A DNA stretch of 64,000 nt from assembly GCA_958450365.1 (NCBI GenBank), contig CAUEEP010000066.1, positions 186,001 through 250,000 on the forward strand. Direction: 5' to 3'. Every line of letters starts with the position of its first letter. The stretch's first letter is position 1. Both the position numbers and the translations under genes were made by a program. The notes beneath the pieces were generated by a model. That model was not told the DNA's origin, did not search any database, and saw only the letters and a program-made list of their open reading frames with translations. Source of the DNA: Mesorhabditis belari. Lineage: Eukaryota > Nematoda > Chromadorea > Rhabditida > Rhabditidae. Below are positions 33,001 to 44,054 of this stretch, piece after piece.

Positions 33001-34443
33001 GCAATCGTAACGATAAAAACAAATTGAACAATCCCATGAGGTTGTAATGAGCCAACGTGTTGATCCTTTGCTGAATGGTAGCCACTAAATTTGATTTTTA
33101 ATCATGTTAATTATACGCGATATAGAAATATTACCTTTACCGAAGATATTTGGGCTGTATGTGCTCGATAAGTCTTGATGCAAGCGCCATTCTGGAGATT
33201 CCAAACTCTAAAACAAAATGAATAATGCTAAAATAAAAATCTCTTTACCGAACACTTTTATCAACGCTGGCTGTGATCAAATAGGAATTGCATGTCGAAA
33301 TCGTCATATCAGAAATTTGGCTCTCATGTCCACGAAATGTATAGCGCAACGTTCCTCGTCGAAGATCCCACACTTTAATAAGGCTATCATCCGCGCCCTA
33401 AAATTTGGATGAAATATTTTGTTTCCAATTACAGGACTTTAAAATCTACAAACTCTAAGGGATAAAAAAAGAAGGTTCTTCCTATTTTTATTAAAGTCAT
33501 CCATGAAAAATTACCGTTAGAATGTATTGTCCAGTGCGATCAATGAGCACACAATAGATGGGATCAAAGTGGCCAGTGACACGAAACTGCTGTGACATTG
33601 ATATAACTCTACCCGGTGGAATAAGATGCCGTGGTGTAACGTTTCCGCCAAGTTCTCGTGCACGTATCATTCTAAATTTGAAAATCAAAGTTTACATATC
33701 AGCAAAAAAACTTCGTAAAGCAATTTCCAGCTGAAGGTTTGATTGTTAGACACGGTCCAAAGGCACCTCGTAAAAGCTGTTTTTCATTGATAGATTCTTA
33801 ATAAAAGCCTTGTTGTAAGTATAAACTTTTCCACAATACCAGGAGTTCGATCAATAGCATTTCTTTTCGTCAACAATAATCTCCGTGGCAAGCCCGCAAG
33901 GGATTGAGGAACCTCTTTGCTATTCAAATCAGCGAGACGCTTAATGATCCCATCCAATGATGAAAGATTGCTTGGGTGAATTTTACCAATCTAAAATGCT
34001 ATTTATGTTTTATAGTCAAGAAAAACCCCACAAAGGATTTATATGTCGTCGGATGAGACTCGCCGAGATAATCGATCGTTCTGGGCACTAGTGCGTGTCT
34101 AAATTTGATATAGCACCATAAAAATGTTAATGTTTACCTATCCAATTCCTGCCTCAAATGCGCACCAACTTTCCGAAATGGGCCAGCGCTGAGATGTCGT
34201 TCGATCAAGACGCAAAGCTCTAAAAAGAAAAAGCTCTTCCAAGAAATTTTTGCCGATCGGGTTTATTATAATTCAAATCGCACAAAAAGCTTTAAAACAT
34301 ATAAGAAAATTAATATTCTCATTTTTTTCACTCTACCAACCAAATGCTAATGGATCCATAGCTCTGCCATTTTCTTCGGAAGCTCTGCTTTCTGCTTGCT
34401 TTGATGTCGATGGCTCACATTGATCCTCCTCTTCCCCTGCCAT
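27033..34443 (-). CDS. BRWD/PHIP-type WD40-bromodomain chromatin protein
   Basis: A large gene with more than 20 short exons, read from an ATG at 34443 (MAGEEEDQCEP) to a TAA at 27035-27033 (ending GRVRKVRKFD). BRWD1/BRWD3/PHIP proteins read histone marks and serve as substrate receptors for CUL4-DDB1 ligases. Order seen: an N-terminal LisH-like helix (ELCVLIERHLSAGPFRKVGA); WD repeats from about 33690 to 31850 (for example GHFDPIYCVLIDRTGQYILT and FRGHESQISDM); the family-specific PPHLLPPPRLMQTDF and RLIVPGRD near 31700-31600; an acidic and basic linker; a crypto-Tudor-like region with GDLVVYFKQGHEAY (about 30400) and HVAWDSGEEEPLSPWDM (about 29750); and a bromodomain at about 29430-29115 (AYPSDLGTITERL, AAESYNDPTMPIVKNAK, including the acetyl-lysine Asn). 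After it I find helical and Ser/acidic-rich sequence but no convincing second bromodomain. Individual exon edges are approximate. Confidence 0.88.
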
Positions 34444-35289
34444 CTTAAAATTTCATTCGACACAATATAAAAAACTGTTCTTTTTACAAAAAGTTTCAAG
34501 GTATTCTCCCGTTTGCAAAACATATAAATTAAATGCAATTCGTAAAGATATATTTATTTCAAAAGACATAAAACCGTGTACTATCCAAAATTAGGAAGTC
34601 GGAATAAGTCAGCAATCATTCTGGACAAAATAATGAAACGGACATAACTGGGTGGGGAGCAATCGATTTGTAGACCCATTCATTCAAAAGACAAATGAGT
34701 TTGCGCGAAACGAAAATTTGGTACTTTTGCTGTCACCAAGCCATAGCGTAACCATTGTAGTTTACCTGTGAGAATCTGCTTAGAATTTTAATGTGAGTAT
34801 AATACACGTCAGAATTTGGGACTAGAAAAAGTTATCTATGGCTTGGATCAGCATAAGTACTAAAAGTTTAGGAATAGGGTACAAGATCAAAAGCTCGCCG
34901 TTATGATGTTAGCCAAGAAATGACTTAGCAAGTTGACCGGCCAAACGATAAATGAGGAAAAAACAGTGCAAATTAAACAAAAATGATGATGTAAATAATA
35001 ATTGTCGTTCCATTATTGAAATAATGAACTCTAACTTGACTCGACGAATGAACAACAATTAAACCACCATAAAGGACATCATTTAAAAAATTACACGTCA
35101 ACTTCAATGTAGGATTACATAAAAGATATTCTAACAGGTTTTCTACAAAATGTGGGTTTTTGAAAGATACCATAAGAAATCAACTAAGAGAAACCAGATA
35201 GTGCAGCACAGATAAGAGAAAAATGTTAAGGACCAAAACTTGAAAATAGTGAAGGAACCGAATGTTATTGAGTGTGTCTAGAGACGCGC
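34444..35289. other. Intergenic between uev-1 and the BRWD-like gene
   Basis: About 850 bp of A/T-rich DNA, comprising the 3' UTR of uev-1 and the promoter or intercistronic region of the BRWD-like gene. No repeat, RNA gene or additional coding exon recognised. Confidence 0.55.
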
Positions 35290-35965
35290 CTAATAGGTGG
35301 CACCCTCTGGCGGTTGAGCAAGCTTCATGTTTTCCTTGGCTGTCATCATGTTTTTGCGAATATCCTCAAGCACACTCTTGATGTACAAATTTTGATTCCA
35401 GCTGCGCAACGAGTTCAATTGCCGGCGATCGATCTAAAGCAGCCTATGGAGAATTTGGCTCAAAAATCCCAAATCTAGATCATGTTAATCACTATTGTCT
35501 CACAAAGTTCAAGTTTAAATTTAAATATTTTAAAACTCACAACTCCATTCGACTGACTGACGCCATTCATGTGAATTTTCGTGGTGAATCGCACCGTTGG
35601 TGGATCCTTTGGGTAATTTGGTCCGCATTCGATTCGCAAGTTGTAAATACGAGATTCAAATGGAGTCTAAAAAATAAAATTGGATGATTCTTTCATTTTT
35701 TAAATCAAGAACTTCGTTTATCTCGACTAGCATACCCTGTTGATAAAATATAGATTTAATGTTTAAAAACCAACCCTGCTCGGCCCAATAATAGTGCCGG
35801 TCCACCTCGAAAGAGTCATATCGGAATCATCCTCAAGACCCCACGAAATATTCCCATCTCCTTTGCCTTTTTGTCCATCCTCGAGTTCTTCGAGAAGTCG
35901 GAAATTACGAGGCACATCAACTAAAGATAAAGTTTCGAAAAGAAAACAAACCACCACTTACCCAT
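35290..35965 (-). CDS. uev-1: Ubiquitin-conjugating enzyme variant (Mms2/UEV1)
   Basis: Minus-strand exons 35965-35962 (ATG plus one base), 35920-35775, 35666-35541 and 35433-35290, in phase, give about 139 residues. UEV proteins have an E2 fold but no active-site Cys. They pair with Ubc13 to build K63-linked ubiquitin chains in DNA-damage tolerance and signalling. Motifs: [72 protein letters not shown], and a C-terminal [20 protein letters not shown]. Where a true E2 has its catalytic Cys the sequence runs QSNGVV without one, as expected. The ATG falls about 40 bases after TTTAG at 36003, a likely trans-splice acceptor, and the first intron splits the second codon. Confidence 0.94.
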
Positions 35966-36535
35966 TTTCAAATTCTTTGCCCAACGAGAAGAAGAAGAAA
36001 AGCTAAATTGAAAAGTATTTCACTTGTATGAAAAAGCTTCAAATCAAAACTAATAAGAAAAACCTAAGAAACACCTACACATTGGGTAATAACTCTACTA
36101 ATCTGTCCATTCAGAAACATTTTCTGCAAATATCCACAAAATAAAAGTGGTGATATGGTGGGCGCGAGATTTTTACGAGGACTTTTGCAAGCCCATGCAA
36201 AAATGTTAGTCTGTTAAAAATTCCTTCAATAACTTAGGGAATTGACCCAGCTTGTTTTTTAAGCAACTTGTGAAAGATTTATTAAGTTTAAAACAGATGA
36301 GATCGATTAAAAAATAAGTTACGGAACGAAACTTGAACGAATAAAACCGTTTACAATAAAAATTCAAAATAATGAGAGTAAAAGTGATTTCCACTTGCAG
36401 ACAAGAAAATGAATGTCACAAATCAAAGGATCAAGTTACTAAAAAGTGGTTAAGGGATCAATCAACTGTAGTCAGAAACACAATGTGCAACACACGCAAA
36501 AGAAATTGGTACAAACAGAAAAACACTCAAAAATG

Positions 36536-39312
36536 TTAATGAATTTGGTGCTCCGAAAACGAATTGATGTGATTGCCTTTCATGATTCGAATTGCACCGT
36601 AAGGCTCGTCCTGAGATTAAAAATAGTTAAAGCTATTATAAAAAAACACAAGTAACTTGATGATCTTAAAGTTTCTTGTACCATGTATCCCGCACTCGTG
36701 GCCAGTACCAAATTTCTAAAGCTTACCTGTTTGATATCCACAGCTTGGAACTTCTTGAGCACGAGGAGCTCGTAGAAGCTACGAGCGGCTTCTTTCTTCG
36801 TCGCATTTGTGGCAACCACGGCGTCCAGTTTCACGTATCCTTCCACATTTGAGTCCAATTTGGTGACAATTGCGTGAAGAAGCATATTCGTTCTCTTCGT
36901 GAAACTGACTTCATTTGTGTCGTTATTTTCAGGCTAAAGCAAAAATACATATGTTATGTCAAAAAACACAACCTCCTCCGTCTTGGCACGCTTAGGCTCC
37001 GGAACGTTGGAAATGTCGCCCAAGATGTCACGGTCGATTTCGGAATTTCTTGGCTGTTGTCCAAACTCGGGGCCAAAAGGATTGTTCTCTTGATCTATGT
37101 CCAGCATATCGATTGGCATTTCGTTGAATGATGTGAAGGGCTCGGGTGGTGGAGCGGGCATATCCAAGTCCGTCGTGTTCAAGTTGTCGAGGAAGGACTA
37201 AACGAGTACATTAGTTTACTGAACAATCACTACAATTTTTGATAAAAATTGACCACGAGGTTTTAATTAAAGAGGTCTTGTTTTTTACAAGACTGAAGCT
37301 TTGTAATAAATATATACCTGCATAGCTGGTGTAACATCCCGTTGTTGTTCAATATCCTCGGCCATTTCAAGCTCTTCCCTGATTTCGAGTCCCGTCGATC
37401 GAGTACTTTGGTCATCGCGAATTCGTGGAATCAAGTGCTCTTGGTAACGCTAAAAAATTCGTTTTTAACAAGCCAAACTAGAACCAACCCTCTTCAAAAC
37501 GCTCGAGCGCATCATATCCGAGGCAGGCTGTTGGAAGAGGAGATCCGCATTTCCATATTCACGCAACTGCATAAGTCGCTCTAAAAATAAGCTCGTGTAT
37601 CAGGCAGCAATAATCGTAACGCACTTGATGGCGGAGCCAAATCCATTGGCTTCAATGTATCCGTAAAATGATCCATATTTTTCTTAAGATCAGCGTCACT
37701 AAAACTTTAGCTTTTAAAAGACCAAAAAAAATGTAAGACCTCATTTTGATGTTTTGATCAACAACGAGCTTGCGACGACGTCGATTGCGTCCTTGTTGTT
37801 GATTAGCCAGTTCATCCACGTCAACGGGCCCCAATTCGAAAGAAGATCTAGTCGATACGTCGTTCTCATCTAAAAAAGTTTTGTTATATCTTTGCAATGA
37901 ATCCAATAACTGAATAGTTTTCAATGTGTGAAACTTACTGGCAGGCTCTCTGAGTGGCGTTAGCTCATGTTGTACTTGATTTTCCGGCATTCCGAAGTCC
38001 ATTGGTTCCAAGTCATTGAAGAGACTGCCTGTAATAAACCAATTCATAAAAAAATGTCTCGATTAAGACCTGGTGCATCAAGATTTAAGAGATTCCCGTC
38101 AGCTGTTTGCATCTCAAAATCTTCCGCTCCGAAAATGTTCACATTTTTGGGTTGACCATCATAGAGTTCAGAAGTATTGTTAAGGTTTCTAAATCATTTA
38201 AAATTCAATTGCAAATGCTAAAATATAACCTTGAAGCATTGATCAAGCGACCACTTTCATCACGACGTTGTTCCAAAAGAGATCCACCAAACAATGGCTC
38301 ATCGATGTTGAAGAGCGGTCCTCTTTGAAGCTGAGATTCGCCAAAATCGTCCATCTACAAATAGGAGTTACATTTAATGAATGACTTCGTGAATTTACCC
38401 CAAAATCAGCTCCAAATGCAGTTTGATGTGCCTTGTCGTAAATCTCGTTAAGTGTAATTTCTTCATAACGGCTCTAAAATTAATTAATACTAACAACAAT
38501 TCGCAAGAACCTGGTTTGTGTCAAATTGAGTTTGGAAATCCAAGTCGTCTAGCTCGGGAATCGCCGCATCAAGATTTGCGTATACCTGAATAATCAGATA
38601 TTTGAAGAACAAATATAACAATGTTTGCTAAGTACTTCCAAAGAGTTCTAGCTCAAACCTCTGGCAAAGTGATGGCTTCTAGATGAATCTCTTGTTCCTT
38701 ATCGATTACAACCGTCTCAACCGATTGTCCGGGTCGGAATGTCATCCGAAGTCGAAGAAACGTTTCGTTGCAATCAGCGAGTAGGTATTTGGTTTTCCTC
38801 GAGTAGATCCTCACAATGCCCAACAACAAATGACCTGTGGTTCGTAGAGCAATTTTCACCTAAAGTAGGTAAATAAGTTTTGGTTGACAGATAAAAATAT
38901 CCCCTTAATGTATAATAAAAGTTAAAGAAGTGTTAGGTTTTTATATGTTGCATCGTTTCCAAGTATAAGGTACACTTCTTTGGATTTTTAGTATTAAAAC
39001 GCTTTGCTCGCAAAATAGGTTATGCATTAAAAAGGTGAAAAGTCCACCATCTCAAACAAATCTTAATTAAAACAAAGTTAACCCTTTGGTTCCAGGCATG
39101 TAACCAATTTACTGCTGCAAATTATCACTTGGAAACCGTTTACTCAAGTCTTACAATAAAATACGAACCTTTGGCTTGAGTATTTCGTCAACAGCCTCCT
39201 CGACATCGGTTTCGTAGATTTGCGCTTTCGTCAGCTTCTTTTCCCAATGTGCCGCCAACCAGATTTTCGCCAACGGGCCCTTCTTTGCGAGCACGAATTG
39301 TGCATAGAACAT
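36536..39312 (-). CDS. rad21: RAD21/SCC1 cohesin kleisin subunit
   Basis: About 14 minus-strand exons starting with 39312-39169 and 38859-38659 and ending with 36610-36536, roughly 590 residues. The kleisin closes the SMC1-SMC3 ring and is cut by separase at anaphase. The N-terminal domain that binds the SMC3 neck is unmistakable: [20 protein letters not shown], then [20 protein letters not shown] and [20 protein letters not shown]. The middle is acidic, with [14 protein letters not shown], the family's conserved KLxVD segment. The C-terminal winged helix that binds SMC1 is [20 protein letters not shown] plus a last exon [11 protein letters not shown]. Possible separase sites of the (D/E)xxR type are GLEIR and DESGR. 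Which paralogue (mitotic scc-1 or coh-1) cannot be decided here. No REC8-specific feature was noted. uev-1 lies about 570 bp downstream on the same strand. Confidence 0.93.
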
Positions 39313-39399
39313 GATCTAAATAAATAAACTGTAAAAATTGAAAGTTAGAAGGGATCAACTAAACTCCAGTATCGGGGAAGGGGGCAATTTTTCTATCTT

Positions 39400-39790
39400 T
39401 TTTTATGTTTTTTTTAGTTTCATTCTTAATTTTCCATTTTTTCTAATGTTAACTAGTTTAGGCTACTTTTTATCTACTTTAACAGGAAAAAAGTGAGACA
39501 TACACCTCGTTTTCTCTTTTTCTGCTTGCAATTACGAAAATTTAGTGTTCAACCGACTAGAGTAGACTAGAATTTAATAAAAATGTAGTGGGATTTACTA
39601 TTTTAATAGATATTTATCCTAAAAGTTAGTATGTCCCACAAGATTTTGTAGTAAAAGTTAGTAAAACTAGTGGGGGAAAGAGAGGTACGAGAGGTGTCCC
39701 CTGTTTCTACACTTTTTTTCTGTTGGAGTAGATAAAAAGTAGCCTAAACTAGTTAACATTAGAAAGAAAATTTAAATAATCATGTAAAAC
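39400..39790. mobile_element. Foldback element upstream of rad21
   Basis: Left arm TAATGTTAACTAGTTTAGGC... (from about 39440) is mirrored by GCCTAAACTAGTTAACATTA on the right (about 39742). The arms extend about 90-100 bp with a central spacer. No coding potential. Confidence 0.7.
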
Positions 39791-40799
39791 AGAAAAGTAG
39801 TGAAAAGCATAATGGAAAAATGAAGATACTGGAGTAGATCCGTCAGAAGGAAAATGGGAAAGACAAAAAGATAAAATTTTCCCTAGAATGATTCTTTATT
39901 GCTAGCTTAGAAAAAAAAACTAAAAACGGCAAATACGAGTCGGTTTTTTTGTTCTTTTTTCAGATGTGATCTAGCCATTTAAACAGATGTGATTGAAACA
40001 GATTAAACAGATTAAACAGCCTAAACAGATGTGGTCGAGCCATTTAAAGTTTCTTGTTATAACGCGAGATAAAATTCAACCCTTTCATAATTGATTCGCC
40101 CTTTAACCCTTTTATGACCGAATGAGCCTAAACGCGGCCTTTTCCCGGGCAAACATTAGTGCGGGTTACGGTAGAATGACCGTGGATTAGGGTCCAGTTT
40201 CTTTAGTGCTTTAGGTTTTAGGGATGTGGTGGTGGTGTAGAGCTGGTGTAAAGTGAACTTGCTTATAGTTAGCGATCAAATTAGTGCCAAATCGAAACAC
40301 AGATAAGCTGAACATTCCACTTTTGCAATTATTTGTCGTACTTTCTTACCATAATCTATTTTCTATTCTGCACTAACTTTAATGGGTGAAAATTTCGAAA
40401 ACTTTTACTACAAAAAAATTTTTCAAATTTTTATTTTCAAATTTTCTACTCAAATTTGGTTAGAATTGGACTCTAAATTATTTCAGGACTCTAAATTATT
40501 TCAGAAAAAGTCTTTTTTTTGGACAGGAAAAGGCTCATTAAGCTTCTTTTGAGCTCTTCTTGTAGGAACATGTGAGATCATGTGAGCAGTGAGATCGCTA
40601 TAGTACACTATAGCGATGGCGACTTGAAGCCTTTAAAAGCCGTTCTAAAACGCATTTCTCCAAGCTTCCACTATGAAATTCGTAATCTACGCGAAAAAAA
40701 CTGCCCTAGAAAAAGCAATTTTGAAGAAAAAAAGTTGCCTTCTAACCTCGCAAGTATCCAAGAGACTTTTGCAGTTTATGAATTTGTATTTATTTATAT

Positions 40800-41205
40800 G
40801 GGGGTGGGACAAATGCGACCTTTTTTTGCGCACCTGGACATTTGCGCACCTTTTTTTTGCTGGAAAATGCCTTAGGCAAGGCCGTAGAGCTTCAAAAATG
40901 TTTTCATGGAGGGGAATCGTATGTGTAGATTCCGAATTTCGACAAATCAGACCTCGCTGACACGTCAAATTTGGGCTAAAAGGAGAAAACTGCGGAAAAG
41001 CGTTAAGTTGCGTAGTTTTCGCCTTTTAGCCCAAATTTGACGTGTCAGCGAGGTCTGATTTGTCGAAATTCGGAATCTACGCATACGATTCCCTTATATG
41101 GAAACATTTTTGAAGCTCTACGACCTTTCCTAAGGCCTTTTCCAGCAAAAAAAGGTGCACAAATGTCCAGGTGCGCAAAAAAAAGGTCGCATTTGTCCCA
41201 CCCCC
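40800..41205. mobile_element. GGGGGTGGGAC-ended foldback element, copy B
   Basis: Same family as 14539-14916: GGGGGTGGGACAAATGCGAC at the left end and its exact inverse at the right, with long arms meeting near 41000. It is flanked on both sides by the 9-bp direct repeat TATTTATAT (40791-40799 and 41206-41214). A 9-bp duplication is typical of Mutator-like elements; that assignment is inference. No transposase. Confidence 0.9.
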
Positions 41206-41633
41206 TATTTATATATTATTTACTTATTTATACTTACTTATACTTATTTTATTGATAAATTTATACGTACGCAATTTCAAAAGTTGCCTAAAGACCTCGT
41301 TTTCTAAAAATTTGCGCAACTTTCTCGGGACAATCAGATAATATCGAAGAATGATTCATTACCAAGTATCGGGAAAGAAAAGAGAGCTCTAACTTGATGC
41401 TTTAGATAAGTTTTGACATTAGGTGGTCAAGTTTTGACATTAGATGGTCAAGTTTTGACAATTCTGAAAAGGGATTGCTAGGTTTTCGTTCAAAATTGTC
41501 AACACACCCTTTCTGGCACACCGAATTACGTTTACGCGAGAAAAATTAAGGTTATCGGACATTAAGGTTATCTGACATTAAGGTTATCGGACATTAAGGT
41601 TATCGGACATTTGATAGGAGCCCTGTCCCTTTT

Positions 41634-41811
41634 GCCATTGGCAATCTAACGTTAAGCTCGAATTTCTTGGTGTTGGGCTGTCCAATTTATATATTCTTGA
41701 TATAATTAGATAAGTCAAGTCTTTCTCTATCGATTGATACAAAAACTATTTAAATTGCACAGCCCAACACCAAGAAATTTGAGCTCAAGGTTGGATTGAC
41801 AATGGGAAAGG
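41634..41811. mobile_element. Short foldback element
   Basis: TTTCTTGGTGTTGGGCTGT on the left and ACAGCCCAACACCAAGAAA on the right are exact inverse copies around an A/T-rich loop. The outer parts (CATTGGCAATC / GATTGACAATG) also pair imperfectly. Confidence 0.75.
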
Positions 41812-42599
41812 GGCGGGGCGGGGTGACCTTTTATAGGTTTTCAAAAGGTTATAACTTTTTATAGGGTTGATCAATTTTTATGCTTTTGGTATCAAAAGAT
41901 AGAGAAAAGCCCGTAGAATAAAACTTTCGTTTTACATTTTTGTTTTAGGCTTTTGTTTCCAAAATTTTGCTCCGACAATAAAATATGGCTGAAATTTAAC
42001 ACAGTAAAATCACTAAAACTCGATTTTTAAAAAATTTGTCGAAGGGATTTCAAAAATTCTTTTATTTTCGGATTCAGCACATTTGGATTGACAATGGCAA
42101 AGGGTCGGGGCGCGTATAAAATGTCCCACAATAAGAAATGAATGCGTTTACAATTTCGAGCACAAAGTACATTGGCAGAGCAAGAGATAAATGCAACGAA
42201 AGCTTTTTTTCAGCTTATAACCAAGGCAAATTTTTCCGACAATGCGCTGATTGTCACTACACATTCCACGCACATTTTCTTTTCCCCCGTTTCCCCCATT
42301 TCGCGCAGATCACTTTCTTTTTCGATCGGATCACTCACACTCATCACTATCAATTTCTCTGTTTTCTACATCATATTATCGGACTCTCTCATCTCACAAA
42401 CGAGACACCGAGACACATCGATTCTCCCCCACCAATTTTCCATCAAAAGATCCATTAAAATTTTCGTCTTACCCCATTTCACCACAATTTTCACTAAGCT
42501 ACGCAAAATGACCGACTAGACAATTGACTGGTTTGTTTGATTTCAATTTCAATTATTATTTACCTGTAATTTACCGGTATTTCAAATCCTGTAACCCCA

Positions 42600-42895
42600 C
42601 TCCCGTGGACGGTCGCGTAGTCGCAAAGTACAGTGTACAGTCGCGTAGTCGCATTTTTTTTCGTATTTTATTTTTTTCAAAGCGCTGGTAGTTTGAAAAA
42701 AATGTGTCTTTGATATCAAAAATAGCCCTGAATTTTAGCTATTTAGCTATTTTAGCTATTTTAGCTTTTTTAGCTTTTTTTGATACCTAAACGTGCATTG
42801 TAGCATAAATCAGTGTCGAGAAAAACTCGTTCAAAGCTAGACTACGCAACGCTCCTCACCGTCATTATGGGGCTGGGGCACTATTACAGTATTTA
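42600..42895. mobile_element. TAAATACTG-family MITE, copy 2 (left end damaged)
   Basis: Shares GTCGCGTAGTCGC (doubled here), the TAGCTATTTT hairpin region and right end TATTACAGTATTTA with copy 1 at 15763-16223. Homology to copy 1 continues for about 90 bp beyond the right terminus (to about 42985), so the element or an associated block is longer than the inverted ends imply. Confidence 0.7.
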
Positions 42896-43307
42896 CGGTA
42901 GATACTTTACAAATTTCTTAGCATAGTTCTACCATAATCCTTTCTACTACGATTTCTACCGTAGTCGTTTTCGTTTTTGAGCGAAAAACCTTAAATTGCC
43001 AACGGCAAAAGGTTAAGTCCCGCCCATAATGGACGGAGTTTAGGTTTTTTGCCAACAACTTTGCATGGATATTACATTTTGAGTTAATTTTGGTATCATT
43101 CGACGCGTAATTTGATTCTGCATTGAATGATAGTCAAAATAGTCAAAATAAAAAGGCTGGTGCTGAGAAAAACCCGAAAAACCAGAAATTGCCAACGACA
43201 AAAAAGAACCGACAGATATTTTTGTTACAAGTCTACCGTACCCCATCCCAGTTAGTTATAAAGATAAGATTAAACTTATTGTATGGGTTGGCTTACGATA
43301 ACTACCG

Positions 43308-43562
43308 TAAATACTGCAATAGTGTCCTGCTCGTACAGTCGCGTAGTCGCAAAAGTTTTTTAGTATTTCATTGTTTTTCAAAGCGCCCGCACTTTCAAAA
43401 AATGCGTCTTTGGTATCAAAAAAAAAGCCCTGAATTTCAGCTATTTTTTGATACCTAAACGAGCATTGTAGCATAAATCAGTATCGAGAAAAACTCGTTC
43501 AAAGCTAGACTACGCAACGCTTCTCACCGTCATTATTGAAGTGGTGTACTATTACAGTATTT
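43308..43562. mobile_element. TAAATACTG-family MITE, copy 3
   Basis: Left end TAAATACTGCAATAGTG, right end TACTATTACAGTATTT, and the same interior (GTACAGTCGCGTAGTCGC; GGTATCAAAAAA hairpin). It ends only 90 bp upstream of the mlt-2 start codon, so it may have become part of that promoter. Confidence 0.75.
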
Positions 43563-43651
43563 CCATTATTTACAGTGTGATAACAGACTTTGTCAAGTCA
43601 ATCTCTTAGTCAATCTCTTCAATTTTAAGCCTTCATTTTCTCTGCTGAAGA

Positions 43652-44004
43652 ATGAGCAGCAACTCGGCGATTCTCGGAATGGAGGAGGAGGACATGCTAA
43701 GACTTGATCTCCTCACAGCCACATCTGAAGGAAACTATCCGAAGGTTTGAGAAGGATTACCGTATCAAAAGACAAATCTATAATTGCCCAGCTCTCTTCG
43801 GACACACCCAAACCGTTCCTGTTAGCTTTCTTTCTTTCGAATGACTAAAATTACCGTAGCCCATGTTAAGCCGTGCCTTTTTAAAAAAGGAACTAAAAGT
43901 CGGATTCCCCATAGCCGAAAACCCCCGGGAGGAAAATATCGCGCGCAAAAGCTGAATACTTTAGCTTTAGAGTAAACGGAGCACCGCGCTAATTACGTTT
44001 GTGC

Positions 44005-44054
<50 letters not shown>

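Larger units (their letters stand above)
39313..43651. other. Intergenic between rad21 and mlt-2, rich in foldback elements
   Basis: Holds the upstream regions of both divergent genes. Contents: a foldback at about 39400-39790; ATTAAACAGAT and similar short repeats (39970-40030); a GGGGGTGGGAC element (40800-41205); TTGACATTAGGTGGTCAAG and TTATCGGACATTAAGG repeats (41400-41615); a foldback (41634-41811); and two MITE relatives (42600-42895, 43308-43562). The 42.14-42.52 kb stretch keeps several overlapping open frames but I found no homology or splice logic for them. Confidence 0.6.

Noticed and set aside
42138..42519. Three overlapping open frames upstream of mlt-2
   Set aside because: I saw no family similarity, no consistent splice sites and no codon-bias difference between frames. 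It could be 5' UTR but not a supported CDS.
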